From: Heterocephalus glaber
Lineage: Eukaryota > Chordata > Mammalia > Rodentia > Bathyergidae
Assembly: GCF_000247695.1 (NCBI RefSeq)
Contig: NW_004624778.1
Location: forward strand, 9,100,571 to 9,164,570
Length of the DNA stretch: 64,000 nt
Reading direction: 5' to 3'
Shown in pieces: positions 11,656-22,945 of the stretch. The notes below the pieces were generated by a model, which saw only the letters and a list, made by a program, of their open reading frames with translations, was not told where the DNA came from and searched no databases. How positions within the stretch are numbered: position 1 is the stretch's first letter; each line of letters opens with the position of its first letter. The translations under genes and the position numbers were made by a program.

Positions 11656-11800
11656 GGATTCATTCATTCATTCACCCACTCGTTCATCATTAGTTAAGTG
11701 TTCACTGAACACCTGGTAAATGCCAGACACTCTTCTGGTAGTGAAGAGACTTAATGGAGTTTATATTTTAGTGTCTGGGGGAGACAACTTAAAAGGTGCA
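11656..11800 (+). repeat. Ancient interspersed repeat (ATTCATTCA...CACCTGGTAAATGCC type)
   Basis: The order 'attcattcattcattc', 'gttcactgaacacctggta', 'aatgccagacactcttctgg' and 'atggagtttatattttagtg' matches a widespread ancient mammalian repeat. I recognise the pattern but will not assign a subfamily by eye. Similar copies occur near 31865, 42375 and 52370. Confidence 0.5.
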
Positions 11801-11939
11801 TAAGAAAACGGGGTATATACAAAATGTTAGGGAAGGGGGCTAGGAGGTGAGTGTGCGTGGAGGAAGGGTGCTCTTTTATCTGTGGTGGTCAGGTCTGAAA
11901 GGTCTAAGAGAAATGATAATAGTTCCTGCCTGCCATTGA

Positions 11940-12092
11940 CTATCACGGGGCGAGGGTGAGAGACAGTTATTTTACAGATGTAGTAAGCAATATTCAGAGA
12001 GGTTAAATAATTTACTCTTGGACACACAGAAAGTAGTGGGAGCAGGATCCAAATCTCAGATTTCTAACCACTTTACTGCATCATCTCTTAGG
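11940..12092 (-). repeat. MIR SINE fragment, antisense
   Basis: The antisense MIR order is visible: 'tattttacagatgtagtaag', 'agagaggttaaataattt', 'acacacagaaagtagtggga', 'tttctaaccactttactgca'. Confidence 0.7.
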
Positions 12093-13779
12093 AATGGGCA
12101 AGGCAATCAGCAGTCAAGCCACCTAAGGCTGTTTGTGACCCCTTAGGAATCCTAGGAGGGCTGCTATCCCTCACCCCTCGCCTACATCCCCACACACAAC
12201 CCTTTGGCCACATGGGCCTGGTTTTGAACTTGGTATCTAAGAATTTAATTCTGTTTGAGCTACATGGGTTCTCACTATCTCACTACTAAATATTTAGAAG
12301 GATGAAATTGAAAACAAAACAGTCAACTGGGCCCTGTAATACATATTTGCGTCAACTAAGATCTCATTGTTCACAGCACAGCATGGTAATCAACACATGG
12401 GTTGTCAGATTACCTTTAATAGTTCTGGTTAAGATAGGTTAGAGTAGAACAACATTTTTAAAAGATGTTCAACCAAAATGACTTTTTGCTTTAAGTGGCA
12501 TATACCTTACTTACATAAAAAATTCCCTTATCTAAAATACTGAAATGCGGTATCATTTTGTATGACTGTACACTTTATATCTGATCCATTACATATCCAC
12601 ACACGCACACACACACATTTACACGCAAATGGATATGGATATGGCTTTTCAATGTCACTTTGAAATAAAAATAAACAATTAGAAGTTTTAGTCTTTATTA
12701 AAAGTTATTGGGATTAAACTTGTTTTCTTGTAAGAGCACATTTGTTTTCTAATAATATAAATCAACCTTTTTTCTTTTTAATAAAGCAATGTATCTTAGT
12801 AAATTAAGACAAAGTGTAATAGACTTTTCCTCATCAGCTCTTCTAACATTATTTCTACAAAAATATATGACTAGAAATCCTCTTTTCAATATCCTTCCTT
12901 ATGCCACATGTGATAATATTTTTAATATCAGTTTTATCTGCTGATACACTTAAGGCTACTTTTATGCATATGACTTCAACCTGTATTAGAGTCAAGGAAC
13001 CTCAAACATGCCTTGTACACCTCTACCAACCCATGCGTGAAATTTACCAGTAATTGACTCTTTCCCTTGGTTGACCTTTCTTCTATAGTACCAATTTACA
13101 GTAATTGCACGCCCAGGAAATTTGCCCCAATAGAAAAGTATGTGCTGGCTCTTTTTTCTCCATAGTAAGTGCTGTGACAATAGATTATCTCCGTACATCA
13201 TAGTAACTCAAGGCCTGGCACATGGCAACATTCAAAACCTTTTGAAAAATCACTAACCCAAGAGAGTAGGAGAAAACATAAAGCTCTTGAGAGTGACACA
13301 AACACTAAGAATAGTCCCAGATCACCTTCCTGGAGTGGCCTTCCCAACATTGTCAGGGGAGAGCCTCACTCACTCATTTCCCTTCCCTCTAGGATAGTGC
13401 TGGCCAGCTTTGCAGGCTGGACACCCTCACCATTGGTGTACCAGTTAGCGTGATCAGAGAAGCAGGTAATACTGAGTTCTCACTGTAGGCCACACCCCAC
13501 ACAAGCATTTTGATCCCACAGAATCCACCCCAACCTTGCAGTGGTTTTATCACCCTGGGTTTACAGAAAAGGGAAACAGACATATGATACTACCATTAGT
13601 AATTAATGAGGATAGAATCCAGTCTCAGGCTCCAGGCTCTTAGCCCTTCCTGACCCTGTCCCTCAGATGGTCTTCATGCATTCAGGTTTTCCCTCTTAGG
13701 GCAACTTCTATCACTTGTCTTCTATTACTTGTGGATTTTATCACTTAACTTGTTTGAAAAACCAGAAGTATTATGCACA
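12093..13779. other. No gene recognised; short CA-rich tract
   Basis: Unique-looking DNA with a short imperfect CA tract at 12599-12620. No exon, RNA gene or well-preserved repeat is visible. Confidence 0.55.
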
Positions 13780-14750
13780 TTGATTATTTCCCTTGATGTT
13801 GTGATTCTAAGAGGTGTGAGTTGAATATAACATTGTGGTTTTGATATGAATTTCCCTGATGATTAGTGATGCTATGCATTTTATCATGTACCTATTGACC
13901 ATTCCTGTCTCCTTTAGAGTAGTGTCTATTCAAAGCCTTTGCCTAATCAAATTTATTAGATTCTTTCTTTGAGTCATAGGAGCTCCTTATGTATTTTGAA
14001 TATAAATTCCTTATGAGATAGTCTGAAAATATTTTCTCCCATCCCATAGGTTGCTTTTCATTCCTTAACTGAGTGCTAAAATTGGAGCATTTGTGTGCTA
14101 TTGGTGGAAATGTAAAATAGTGTAGCCACTCTGCACAATAGTATGTAGTTTACTCAAAAATTTAAATACAGTACTGCCACATGACCAGCAATTCCATCTC
14201 TGGGTGTTTATCCAAAAGAATTGAAATCAGAATTTTGAAGAGATCTTTTTACTCCCATGTCTTTGCACCATTATTCACAACAGCCAAGAGATATTAACAC
14301 CCTAAACATCAATCAATAGATGAATGGATAAAGAAACTGTGGTATATATAAGTGCATGTAATTATTACTCAGCCTTAAAAAAGGAAAAGTCTAGTCATAT
14401 GCTATAACATAGATGAGCTTTAAGGATATTATAGCATATGAAGTAAGCTGTCATAAAAAAACAAAAATTGTATGATTTCCCTTATATGAGGTACCTAAAT
14501 TAGTCAAACTCACAGAAGAATAAAATACTATGTTGATGGCCAGCAATTACAGAAAGCTTCCATCTGTAGGCTAAATAGAATAGGAATTAAGGCTCAAAGG
14601 GTATAAAGTTTCAATTGTGCAAGATGAAAAGTTTCTAGAGAACTTCTGTAAAACAGTATGCATACAGCTGACCATATTGTCCTGTATACTTAAAAATTGG
14701 TCATGATATGGATTTCATGATATGTGGTTTTTACTGCATAATAAAAAAGA
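13780..14750 (+). mobile_element. LINE-1 3' fragment with 5' inversion
   Basis: From about 13780 to 14075 the plus strand is antisense L1 ORF2 end ('tgtggttttgatatgaattt', 'ccctgatgattagtgatg', 'aaatattttctcccatccca'). From about 14080 it is sense L1, continuing from the next part of the consensus ('attggtggaaatgtaaaa', 'tgccacatgaccagcaattc', 'atgaatggataaagaaactg') to an A-rich end at 14740-14750. This is again the twin-priming arrangement. The copy is old, 5'-truncated and non-coding. Confidence 0.85.
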
Positions 14751-15176
14751 AGCAATGATCTAGCCCACAGTTTTGTTTTGTTTTTTTAATGAAAAGCTTT
14801 AGGCTTAGATAGAATAAGTGGCTTTCTCAAATCACAAAGAAGCTAGGAAAGAACCAGACATGAGCCCACACACTCAGAACACTGTCATTTCTAATGCCTG
14901 GATTGCCACCTCCACTGTCACCCCTTCTCCTGCTGGGTCTCCAGGGAGAAAGCCAAGATCAGAGGGCTCCGACTCATCAGGACTGGAGTTGGAAAGGGCA
15001 TGTAGCCACAGCAATTGAATTCAATCCATTGCCTAATGAAGACATGTCATCTAAAACATTTCTGATCACCAGCCTGCTGACTTCTGCCTGAATAAAAAGA
15101 TGAGCTGCTCAGCATTGGCAAAAGAGATTCTTCTATTGCTGAATTGCAACAATTGTTTAGAAATTGTTTCTTTCAC
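14751..15176. other. No gene recognised
   Basis: The sequence 'gaaaagctttaggcttagat...' leads into unique-looking DNA; no firm assignment is possible. Confidence 0.5.
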
Positions 15177-15190
15177 AAAATTACAATCTA

Positions 15191-15275
15191 GGGCCAGGGA
15201 TTTAGCTCAGTGGTGCAGCGCCTGCCTGGCAAGCACAAAGTCCTGAGTTCGATTCCTGGTGCTGGCGGGGGAAAG
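15191..15275 (+). mobile_element. ID-type tRNA-derived SINE with 14-bp target-site duplication
   Basis: The SINE starts GGGCCAGGGATTTAGCTCAG. It has an intact-looking pol III A box (TAGCTCAGTGG) and B box (AGTTCGATTCC). It is flanked by AAAATTACAATCTA (15177-15190) and AAAATTATAATCTA (15276-15289), which differ at one base. This indicates L1-mediated retroposition. The tail is short and G/A-rich rather than pure A. Confidence 0.92.
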
Positions 15276-15369
15276 AAAATTATAATCTAACCTTTAAATT
15301 TTTCATTTGTGTATTCTGGTCTTAAGGGCTTAGCGAAGAAGAAAAACTTTTCTTATTTTCCATATAGAT

Positions 15370-16010
15370 GCCTTTTAAATATTTGGAGACAACTACATTA
15401 TGACCCTATAGGTCTTCTCTCCTAGTTTAATATTCACAGCTAGGCTGGATGACCTAACCAGACATGCTTTCAACATTTCCTCTCACCCTAGCTATTCTAA
15501 TCACCCTCTTCCACTTAAACACTAAGCTTCTCAGGCCCTTTTGTAGGTAGAACTCAAAACACTGAACATGTGTGTTAGATGTGACCAAACCAATGTGCTG
15601 GTCCTGATCACTGTCTGGATACTGCACTAATTACAAACCCTAAGGAAATATTAGGTGTTTGGTAAACATTTCTCACTACTGGAGCATGAAACATTTCTGG
15701 CCAAATAAATTATTCCTAATCTTTTTTTCATTTACCTTCTGGCAAGCCAGCTCACCTATATTCTACTCCTGTAGTTTTCTTTTTACCTGAGTTCAGCTCT
15801 TGATGTTTATTATTATCAAAATTTATATCATTTATGCTCCATCTGTCTCATTTACTGAGAACTTTTCATCCTGAATAGCTGGCCTTACCAGGCCTATGTG
15901 ATTTTATAATCACTTCTATGACTTCACACAAGCCATTGATAAAGTGAAACTTCTGATCATGTCTAGGGTAGAGTCCTGTGGAACTGTCCCAGAGACTTTG
16001 CTCCATCTTC
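15370..16010 (-). repeat. Ancient CR1/L3-like LINE fragment, antisense
   Basis: The order of phrases follows the antisense 5' part of CR1-family LINEs. A 'tttgtaggtagaactcaaaac...tgaacatgtgtgttagatgtgac' block is followed by 'gctggtcctgatcactgtct', then 'aagccattgataaagtgaaa' and 'agagtcctgtggaactgtcc'. CR1/L3 activity in mammals is very old, so a recognisable match of about 640 bp is notable. The assignment is by eye and needs a consensus search. Confidence 0.5.
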
Positions 16011-16189
16011 ATAATGATTCATTAGCCTGTACACTTGGGGGCTGGTCATTTACTCTGGTACTTGCCTGTTCACCCAATTATACTATCATCAGTCTTGCTC
16101 CCCGTTTCTCTATATCCTCTCACAAAATGTCAGAATTTCTCCCTTTCTCTCTTACATTCTCTATATATTTCCATTTGTTTATTTATAGA

Positions 16190-16440
16190 AACAGTGGAGT
16201 GTGGAGGTAAAGAATACAACTCTGAGGTCCACTTGCTTCATTTGAATCATGGCTCTACCATTTATCAGTTGTAGAACCTTAAGCAATTTAATTAATCAGC
16301 AAGCCATAGTTTCCATATCTGTAAATTAGAAATAACAATTGGAACTGCTTTTCCAAAAAGATATTGAGAGAATTGATTTGCATTAGTTAGTTAATGTAAA
16401 CAATTTAGTGCCTTGTCTAGGAAAGCCTTCAAGTATATGA
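16190..16440 (+). repeat. MIR SINE, sense
   Basis: The MIR sense order is visible: 'gaatcatggctctaccattt', 'agaaccttaagcaatttaat', 'agtttccatatctgtaaat', and a terminal block near 'tttagtgccttgtctagg'. Confidence 0.75.
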
Positions 16441-16519
16441 TGAGAATGTTAAAGATGATGAGATCATAAATAAATCACTGAGCTGCCAGTTTATATCACT
16501 TTTGACACTAATCACACAG

Positions 16520-16740
16520 GGGGTTAGGAAGTAATGTTTATGGAGGGCCCACCATATGCCAGAAGTTTACATATATAGTCTGAATTAATCTTTATACAAA
16601 AAGTAGATATTCTATGTATAGAAATCAGTTTACATCTGGGAAAACTGAGGCTCATAGAGATTAAATAAACAAGGAAAGACCCATGTGGCTTTAGGATCGT
16701 AGGTTCCTTCTGAGCTCAAAGCCCTTGTCCTCCCCATCAA
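16520..16740 (-). repeat. MIR SINE, antisense
   Basis: The antisense MIR order is visible: 'ggagggcccaccatatgcca', 'gaattaatctttatacaaa', 'tgggaaaactgaggctcata', 'agattaaataaacaaggaaa'. Two MIRs in opposite orientation lie within 600 bp. Confidence 0.75.
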
Positions 16741-16939
16741 CCTCTCTCCTTCACTTCTCTGCCTTGAACACATAGCTGAGATCACGGATAAATGTTAATT
16801 TCCTACCTTAATCGGACAATGAAAGTCAAGATTCCTGGAGGAAACCAAGATAGCCATTTAACTTTTAGGCCATCTCAGAATTAGACCAGGTTATTATCAT
16901 AAAGCAGTATGTATTAATGGACAGAATTTTAGCATAAAT

Positions 16940-17474
16940 AGCAAAAAAATCAAAAGAATTGAAAGCAGGGATTCAAAGAGATATTTGTACAATAATGTTT
17001 ACAGCAGCACTGTTTACAATAGCTAAAGGGTGGAAATAAGCCAAATGTGCATTGATGGATTAATGGATAAACAAAATGTGCTATATACATACAACAGAAT
17101 ATTATTCAGCCCTAGAAAAGAATACAATTCAGATATATTCTACCACACATATGAACTTTGATGACATTATGGTAAGTGAATAAATTAGTCAGTTGTAGAA
17201 GAACAAATACAACATGATTTCACATATATAAGCTAATTAGAGTAATCAAACTCATAGACACAAAAAGTAAAATGGTGGTTGCCAGGGGCTGGGGATAAAA
17301 AGGAATGGATAGTATTATTTAATGAGTACACGTTTCAGCTTGGTGATGATTGAACAACAATGAGAATATGCTTAAGGCTATTGAATGGGCATTTAAAAAT
17401 GGTTCAGTGGTAAACTTTGGTTTGTGAGTATTTTACCACAATAAAAAACAATTTAAACAGTCAAGAAAAAAAAG
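16940..17474 (+). mobile_element. LINE-1 3' end, sense, 5'-truncated
   Basis: Sense L1 3' terminal sequence: 'acagcagcactgtttacaat', 'cattgatggattaatggata', 'acagaatattattcagccct', 'atgaactttgatgacattat', 'gtggttgccaggggctgggg', with an A-rich end at 17465-17474. It is diverged (L1M class) and has no usable reading frame. Confidence 0.85.
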
Positions 17475-17479
17475 ATAAG

Positions 17480-17695
17480 AACACTTAATAGATGCTAAGT
17501 TCTGTTGAAATCTTCACAGCAGTCTCAGGAAATAGGTCCTATTATTTTGCCCTCAATTTTAAGATAGAAGCACTGAGGCAGAAAGAGGTCAGCAAACCTA
17601 CCTATGTTCACAAAACTAGAAAGAACTGGAATCAGAATTTGAACCCAGGCAATCTGGCATCTTAGTTATGCTCTGTGCTGCACTTGGCAAAGGAG
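17480..17695 (-). repeat. MIR SINE, antisense
   Basis: The antisense MIR order is visible: 'cacttaatagatgctaagt', 'ctattattttgccctcaat', 'gaagcactgaggcagaaaga', 'gaacccaggcaatctggcat', 'cttagttatgctctgtgctg'. It abuts the A-tail of the L1 copy to its left. Confidence 0.8.
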
Positions 17696-18529
17696 ATCAC
17701 CATCCACACTCTAAAGGCAATCAACTTCATTTCCTGGGCCAGTAGAGAGTTTCCCTAGAGAGCAGATTCATAGTCCTGAGCCCAAGCTGCCAAGATTATG
17801 AGCACCTGAACCATGCAGGGGGCTGCTGGAAACCCCAGCCCTGGAATCTGCCACTACTCTTCTCAGAGAGGCGGTGTTTTGAGTTTGACTCAAGATCTGA
17901 ATGCCTTCCCAGAGCCTCATAAATATCCCAGACGTGGGAGACCCAGCTGGAGTCCATTGAAAAGAAGGCCAGGTGGGTGAAATACCACTTCCTTGGCTTC
18001 TACTATTGTTTGGCACCAAAGAACTTGGGAAGTTTCCTAGTGATAGCTGACTTTTGGATTTTCCCTTTTCTTATCACTATTATGTTTGATTGAGTTGGAG
18101 GAGGAGGAGGAGAAAGAATATATATTATGGTAGGACTTGTTTAGTTATTTGCATCTATTTTTTTCTACTTTTCAGATCATTCTTTTATTTGCTGCCACCC
18201 ACACACCCAACCACACAGGAAGACAACTGGTGAGATTATGTTTGGAGTTAAAAGGGTTCTGATTATGCTATTATTCTTAGGGAGGGATTTGCAAATGAGA
18301 GTTGATACCAAGAGCCAAGTGAAAAAGTCACCCTACCAACACCTTCTTCTTTCTTCCTGCTTGCATTAGAGTTGGCTGCAGCCTCAAAGATCTTGGATTG
18401 ATCACCATTCATAGTCATATCCAGGCAGTTTTGTAGTTTGCATTGCAAGGAACTTTGTGATGGCAATAACTAAAATATGAAAGATTAATTTTTAATGTAA
18501 TATTTAAAACAAGTTGAAATTTACAAAAC
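17696..18529. other. No gene recognised; short GGA tract
   Basis: Unique-looking DNA with a short GGA-rich tract at 18098-18113. No exon signal. Confidence 0.55.
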
Positions 18530-19280
18530 TTTTCTAAAAATAGTACAAGGCCATTTCATCTATTCTTCACTCAGAGAACCCAATCAAGTTTCACCAGATA
18601 TTCCAGAGATGTCTTTTATAGCAAAAGGCACCAGTCCAGAATCATGGGTTACACGTGGTTGTCACGTCTTTTTGGTTTCTCTAGATCTGAAGCATTCCTT
18701 TTGTCTTTTCTTCGGTCTTTTGTCTTGATCTTTTTGTCAATTGCAAAGTGATTATTTTATAGACTGTCCTTCAACTTGGGTTGGCCCAACCTTTTCTTAT
18801 GATTAGACTGAGATCATGCTTTTCTTGGCAGAAATATCCCAGAAGTAATGTTTGATCTTTTTATTGGTAAGTGGCAAGCAATTCAATTTATCCCATCCAT
18901 ATTAATAGTAATTCTGATCACTTGATTAAGATGGTGTGTTTCAAGTATCTCCACTATGAAGTTACTTTTACCTCTTCATACTTAAGTATTGTGTATGAAA
19001 GTGCCATAAGACTTCTTTCATTATCCCACTGTCACCTATCTCTTGTCTAAATTAATATCATTATAATAGTTGCCAAGTGGTGATTTCCTAATTCTATCAA
19101 TCGATCTACATTTATTGGTTTGCATTTGGTGGTAAGGAAGATCTATATTCTCTCCCGCATAGCCATGTTTCTAATTCAGTTGTTTGTATCAATGTTGACT
19201 CATGGATGTCTACTTTATTGAACAAATTATAATCCATTCCTGTCATTATTTGACCCTCAGATTTGTCCTAGATTTTGTTA
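18530..19280 (-). repeat. Ancient L1M-type noncoding fragment, antisense
   Basis: The block beginning 'aaaaatagtacaaggccat' continues through 'tttcaccagatattccagag', 'gattattttatagactgtcc', 'atgattagactgagatcatg' and 'gatcacttgattaagatggt' to 'cctagattttgttagcagga'. This matches a long noncoding segment common to old L1M copies as I remember it. The exact subfamily is uncertain. Confidence 0.55.
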
Positions 19281-19499
19281 GCAGGAGCCCTTTCACACTG
19301 GATCTTATGTTCTCTTTACCTAACTGTACCATTCTTTGAGAAATTCCTTTGACTTTACTTCCCTCCCCCACCTCTGTGGTCAGCCATTTCTCCAAGGATT
19401 TCCAGTTCTTTTCCATAGAATGGTAGGAGAAAAGATCTGGGTGTGTGCCTGCTCAGCTTTACTAGGGTGTTGCTACTCTGAAAACCCCACAGTTGACAG

Positions 19500-19770
19500 A
19501 GCTCACTCCCCACCTCCTCGAGTCTTTCCTCAAATATCACCTTCACGAGGTCATCCTTGTCTATCCTATTTAATTGTGCACCAGCAAACATCATCCTATT
19601 CACAACCCATCCCTCTCCCATGCTTTAATGTTTTTCCTAACACTTATCATAAAATACTATGAATATTTCTTCAGTATTTACTTCATTATGCCCCCTCAAA
19701 ACCCAGAGTACTATAAACTCCCTAAAGAAAGGCACTATTTTATGTGACCAAAAAAAGGTGAAAATTTTTG
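19500..19770 (+). repeat. L2 LINE 3' region, sense
   Basis: Order of L2 phrases: 'tcctcaaatatcaccttcac', 'gaggtcatccttgtctatc', 'ctaacacttatcataaaata', 'tatttcttcagtatttactt', then 'taaactccctaaagaaaggc'. L2 is an ancient CR1-clade LINE. The copy is non-coding. Confidence 0.7.
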
Positions 19771-20629
19771 TCTTTATTAATATGAATGATATTTTGGAAT
19801 CACACAAGAAAAAAGTCAAGGGAAAGTATGTGTAATGGCCCTAAGCTCAAAAAAGCTATAGTCTTGAAAGAAAGGGCAGGAGGCTGAAGTACATGACTGG
19901 GAAAGACAGAGTAGTGGAAATGACTGCACAACTTTGTAGTTCAACATAAAGGTTTCATGCATTTCATTATCAATGCAACAGCCCCTACAGGATTTTCAAT
20001 GCAGGAGTGACTGAATATAATATTTTCCAGATATCACACTGGTTACAGAATGAAGAAGTAACTATGTAGGAGTAAGAATTTTAGCAGAAATGCTTATACA
20101 GGTTGTTACAGTGGTTGCAGAAAGAAATGATGGCTTAGGACAGTGACAGTAGAGATAATGGCAAATTTTAAAAATATTTTGGAGACAGACTTCATAGGAC
20201 CACTGGTGATTGATTAGATTTAATGACATAAGGAACAGGGAAGTGTCAAGAATGATCCTCACGTGGTAGCTTGAAGAAAAGGTAATCAAATCTGGACTGT
20301 CTAGCTTCAGGGTCTGTCATTGTAACTGCTTAGACATCCTTAGATGGCCAGAGACAGAGAATAAGACTTTGGAAGTGAACATTTATTTGGATGAATAGTT
20401 GCTTGGCAAGCTCCCTGATTCCCCACCTACTAGGGATCAAAGTTTCCCTGTAGATCAAGATGTGATGATGTAGACCCCAAGATTCAATATAATGGCCTGC
20501 AGGCCCTGTGGATAGTATAGCAGAGGAACCTCACAAAAATCCAGAAACAAGGAACCACATTCTAGCCTTCTCATCCAGCTCCCCTCCCTTCCCTTCTTCC
20601 CACAAATGTTTCTTTTTGTAATTGTCTAT
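19771..20629. other. No gene recognised; possible old repeat at 20085-20290
   Basis: The part around 20085-20290 ('gtggttgcagaaagaaatga' ... 'caagaatgatcctcacgtgg') resembles an ancient repeat with a 'gatggtggcttgga...gatgactcccag' consensus. The rest appears unique. Confidence 0.45.
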
Positions 20630-20935
20630 AAAAGATTATTGTCTGCATTTTATTTAATTATTCTGTATGAAGTAATTATGAGAGAATAATCAGCCAGTTC
20701 GCTGATAATAGACATTTCATAAAAGAACACAAAAGACGCTAATAAAGGCAGAGCCAGCCTTCATCGCTGTCATTATTAGTTTCTCGACATCTTTAATTCT
20801 CATACATTTTTATTGTTTGCCTGAAATTAATTGTCCATTTCTTTCCCCAATCAGGTTTATTGCAAGTGGGCCCCTTCTAGACAGTTATACCATTTGTGTG
20901 TTTATCTGGCCCAATAGATCTTGTCAACACTGAAA
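20630..20935. promoter_or_regulatory. Candidate conserved noncoding element (homeodomain-rich)
   Basis: This AT-rich, complex, repeat-free stretch has the texture of a developmental enhancer: TTTAATTATT, AGTAATTATG, GCTGATAATAG, CTGTCATTATTAG, GAAATTAATTG. These include TAAT homeodomain cores and a MEIS-like TGACAG (reverse CTGTCA). It keeps CpGs inside otherwise AT-rich sequence (cagttcgctg, agacgctaat, catcgctg, ctcgacat), which suggests low mutational decay. No coding frame fits. Conservation is inferred, not measured. Confidence 0.4.
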
Positions 20936-21039
20936 TATCTATCTAGGAGCCTAGAAGGAAAAGAATCATAAAATCATTGTGTCTTGGCACTCTCAAGGAC
21001 CTTGTGAGAATTCGGCACTCCCCACCCCTCCACTCCTCT

Positions 21040-21155
21040 CTGCCATCCTTGTTTTACAAGTGAGAAATCTGAACTATTGAGAAGAATTCTCCTATCTTGT
21101 TAGTGGCAGAAAACCAGAACCCAGATCTCTTGCATGAATCTTTAATGATGAAGCT
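21040..21155 (-). repeat. MIR fragment, antisense
   Basis: 'cttgttttacaagtgagaaa' followed by 'ctatcttgttagtggcagaa' and 'accagaacccagatctcttg' is the antisense MIR core and B-box-side order. Confidence 0.6.
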
Positions 21156-21347
21156 AGGCCAGGATTTAACCATCCTCAAAGGAAATGCAGCTTCCTTACA
21201 TAGGTGTGAGCCATTGCAGAGACCGGTGTCCGGGGCTTCACTACTCCTGTGCTCAATGTTAGGAAGGTTCTACTGTCAACTCCTAGTTCCTGAAAAGCCT
21301 TACTATGAGTATAACACCTCAGTAGAACTTTAACGCGATGCAGCAGT

Positions 21348-21700
21348 TGTCTCTTGATGCCATAGCAAAATACCACAGATGGGGTGGCTTAAACTTTTAG
21401 AGAAATGTATTTTCTCATAGTTCTAAAGGCTGGAATTCCAAGATCATGGCACCAACAGGGTTGGTTTCTGGTGCTGCTTCTCTCCTCGGCTTGTGGTGGC
21501 TGCCTTCTCACTGTGTCTTCACGTGGCCTTTCCTCCGTCAAAGGGAAGAGAGAGATCTCTGATTTGTCTTTCTTTTTTTGGGACACCAGCCTTATCAGAT
21601 GAGGGCTCCACTCTCAGGGCCTCATTCAGCCTTCATTACCGCTTTATGGCTCTGTCTCCATACAGCCACCTGGGGTTTAAGGCTTTGATGTCCTGTAACA
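21348..21700 (-). mobile_element. ERVL-MaLR LTR (MST/MLT1-like), antisense
   Basis: The plus strand carries antisense MaLR LTR landmarks in order: 'gccatagcaaaataccacag', 'gggtggcttaaac', 'tctcatagttctaaaggctg', 'cttctcactgtgtcttcac', 'gagggctccactctcagggc', then 'ctggggtttaaggctttgat'. It reads as a solo LTR. No internal retroviral sequence was recognised nearby. Confidence 0.8.
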
Positions 21701-22389
21701 CTGAGAACACTGAGCAGACTGCCCTGGGTCCTTGGGATCAGGCTTGTGAGGGGCAGACCCTGAGGAGCCAGGGACCAGTGATGCATCTCTTCTTACTCCA
21801 AAGACTCTTCTCATAAAGGTTGGTTCTTCATTGTGCCTCACCCAGTGGCCCCAAAGCAAGATATTTGAGCTCACTCAGTGCTACAGCAGTAGCCACTGTC
21901 TGATGTCAACTTTTAAAATCTGAGCTGCCTTAACTGGTCCCAGCCCTAATGTACGGTGCCTCTCTCCCACTGATATCTCAACCAACACCACCTGGCTGAT
22001 GACCTTCCAAAGAGGAGAGTGAATAGAAGTAAAGCCTACCATTTTAGTTCACATAATAAGCAATTGCAATTATGAATCTCCCCATGTTGCTTTGCTTAAT
22101 TATTACCTAAGTCAGGTTGAAATACATTTGGTGGAAATCAAGCTGCCTTTCTTTGAGCTGAAGCAAAACCACTTTACTCTTCACTATTAATATCATTGCT
22201 GGGGAAATCAAGCTGGCATATGTTTTCAGTAACTACCACTGAGATCATTTTTCTCTCTCTCTGGGGTAATTCTAGAAAAGAAAAAGCATTCAAAATATTA
22301 TATTTGCCATCCCCTCACACATTCATGTCATGTAGCACCCACAATTAATGAGTGGTACTTGTGAGGATATGAGTCATTATTGCAAAGCA
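21701..22389. other. No gene recognised
   Basis: Unique-looking DNA. Part of it (22030-22330) is complex and AT-rich and may belong to a larger regulatory block together with the element to its right. Confidence 0.5.
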
Positions 22390-22670
22390 TTTAATTCCAT
22401 TCTTCTCTAGAGCACTGATTTAATCCACCCCGAGTTAAGCCAGAGCTGTAACACAACTTTGCTGAATAGAGTGCCATGAGATAAAATGGTATGTCCAAAT
22501 GACAGCAATTTTGCACGTGTACGTAGCAGCTTCCAGGCTGGGAACTCCAAGAGTTGCTTCTCACACGGTAATTGATGGCACCTCTAAGCGTTACATTAAA
22601 CATTTAATTGAACAGTTAAATGTGGATTAATGAGGCCATTAATTAATACAGCAGGGAAGTCTGCAATTCT
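22390..22670. promoter_or_regulatory. Candidate conserved noncoding element
   Basis: A repeat-free stretch with retained CpGs (CACGTGTACGTAGC, CACACGGTAATTG, CTAAGCGTTAC) and homeodomain motifs (TTTAATTGAAC, ATTAATTAAT). TGTGGATTAATG contains GGATTA, the OTX/PITX (K50) core in reverse. No open frame is informative. The function is an inference from texture and motif content. Confidence 0.4.
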
Positions 22671-22804
22671 TATCTGTGGACCACAGAGAGGATTTCCTCA
22701 CACCATGTATTTGAAACTCCATCATGAAAATTCAAAATCATGAAGCTGTTGGGAGTGGATGTGGGGGTGATAAGGGTGGGAATAGTATATGGCTACCCAG
22801 AAGA

Positions 22805-22945
22805 AGACCCAGAATTTGCAGTCATAAGTTCAAGACCAAGCTCTGGTGTTAACTTCTGTGTGTCTTTATATAAATCACTTTGCCTCTCTGACCTTGGTTT
22901 CCTTATCTGAAAAATGATAGGGTATACAACATTGTCCCTCAGAGT
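22805..22945 (+). repeat. MIR SINE fragment, sense
   Basis: Sense MIR phrases: 'tataaatcactttgcctctc', 'tgaccttggtttccttatct', 'gaaaaatgatagggtataca'. Confidence 0.7.

Noticed and set aside
15191..15275. Possible tRNA gene (A and B boxes present)
   Set aside because: The target-site duplication and lack of a complete cloverleaf show a tRNA-derived SINE.
17815..17835. CTCF-like motif in 'catgcagggggctgctgg'
   Set aside because: Spacing does not fit the core motif without an extra base.
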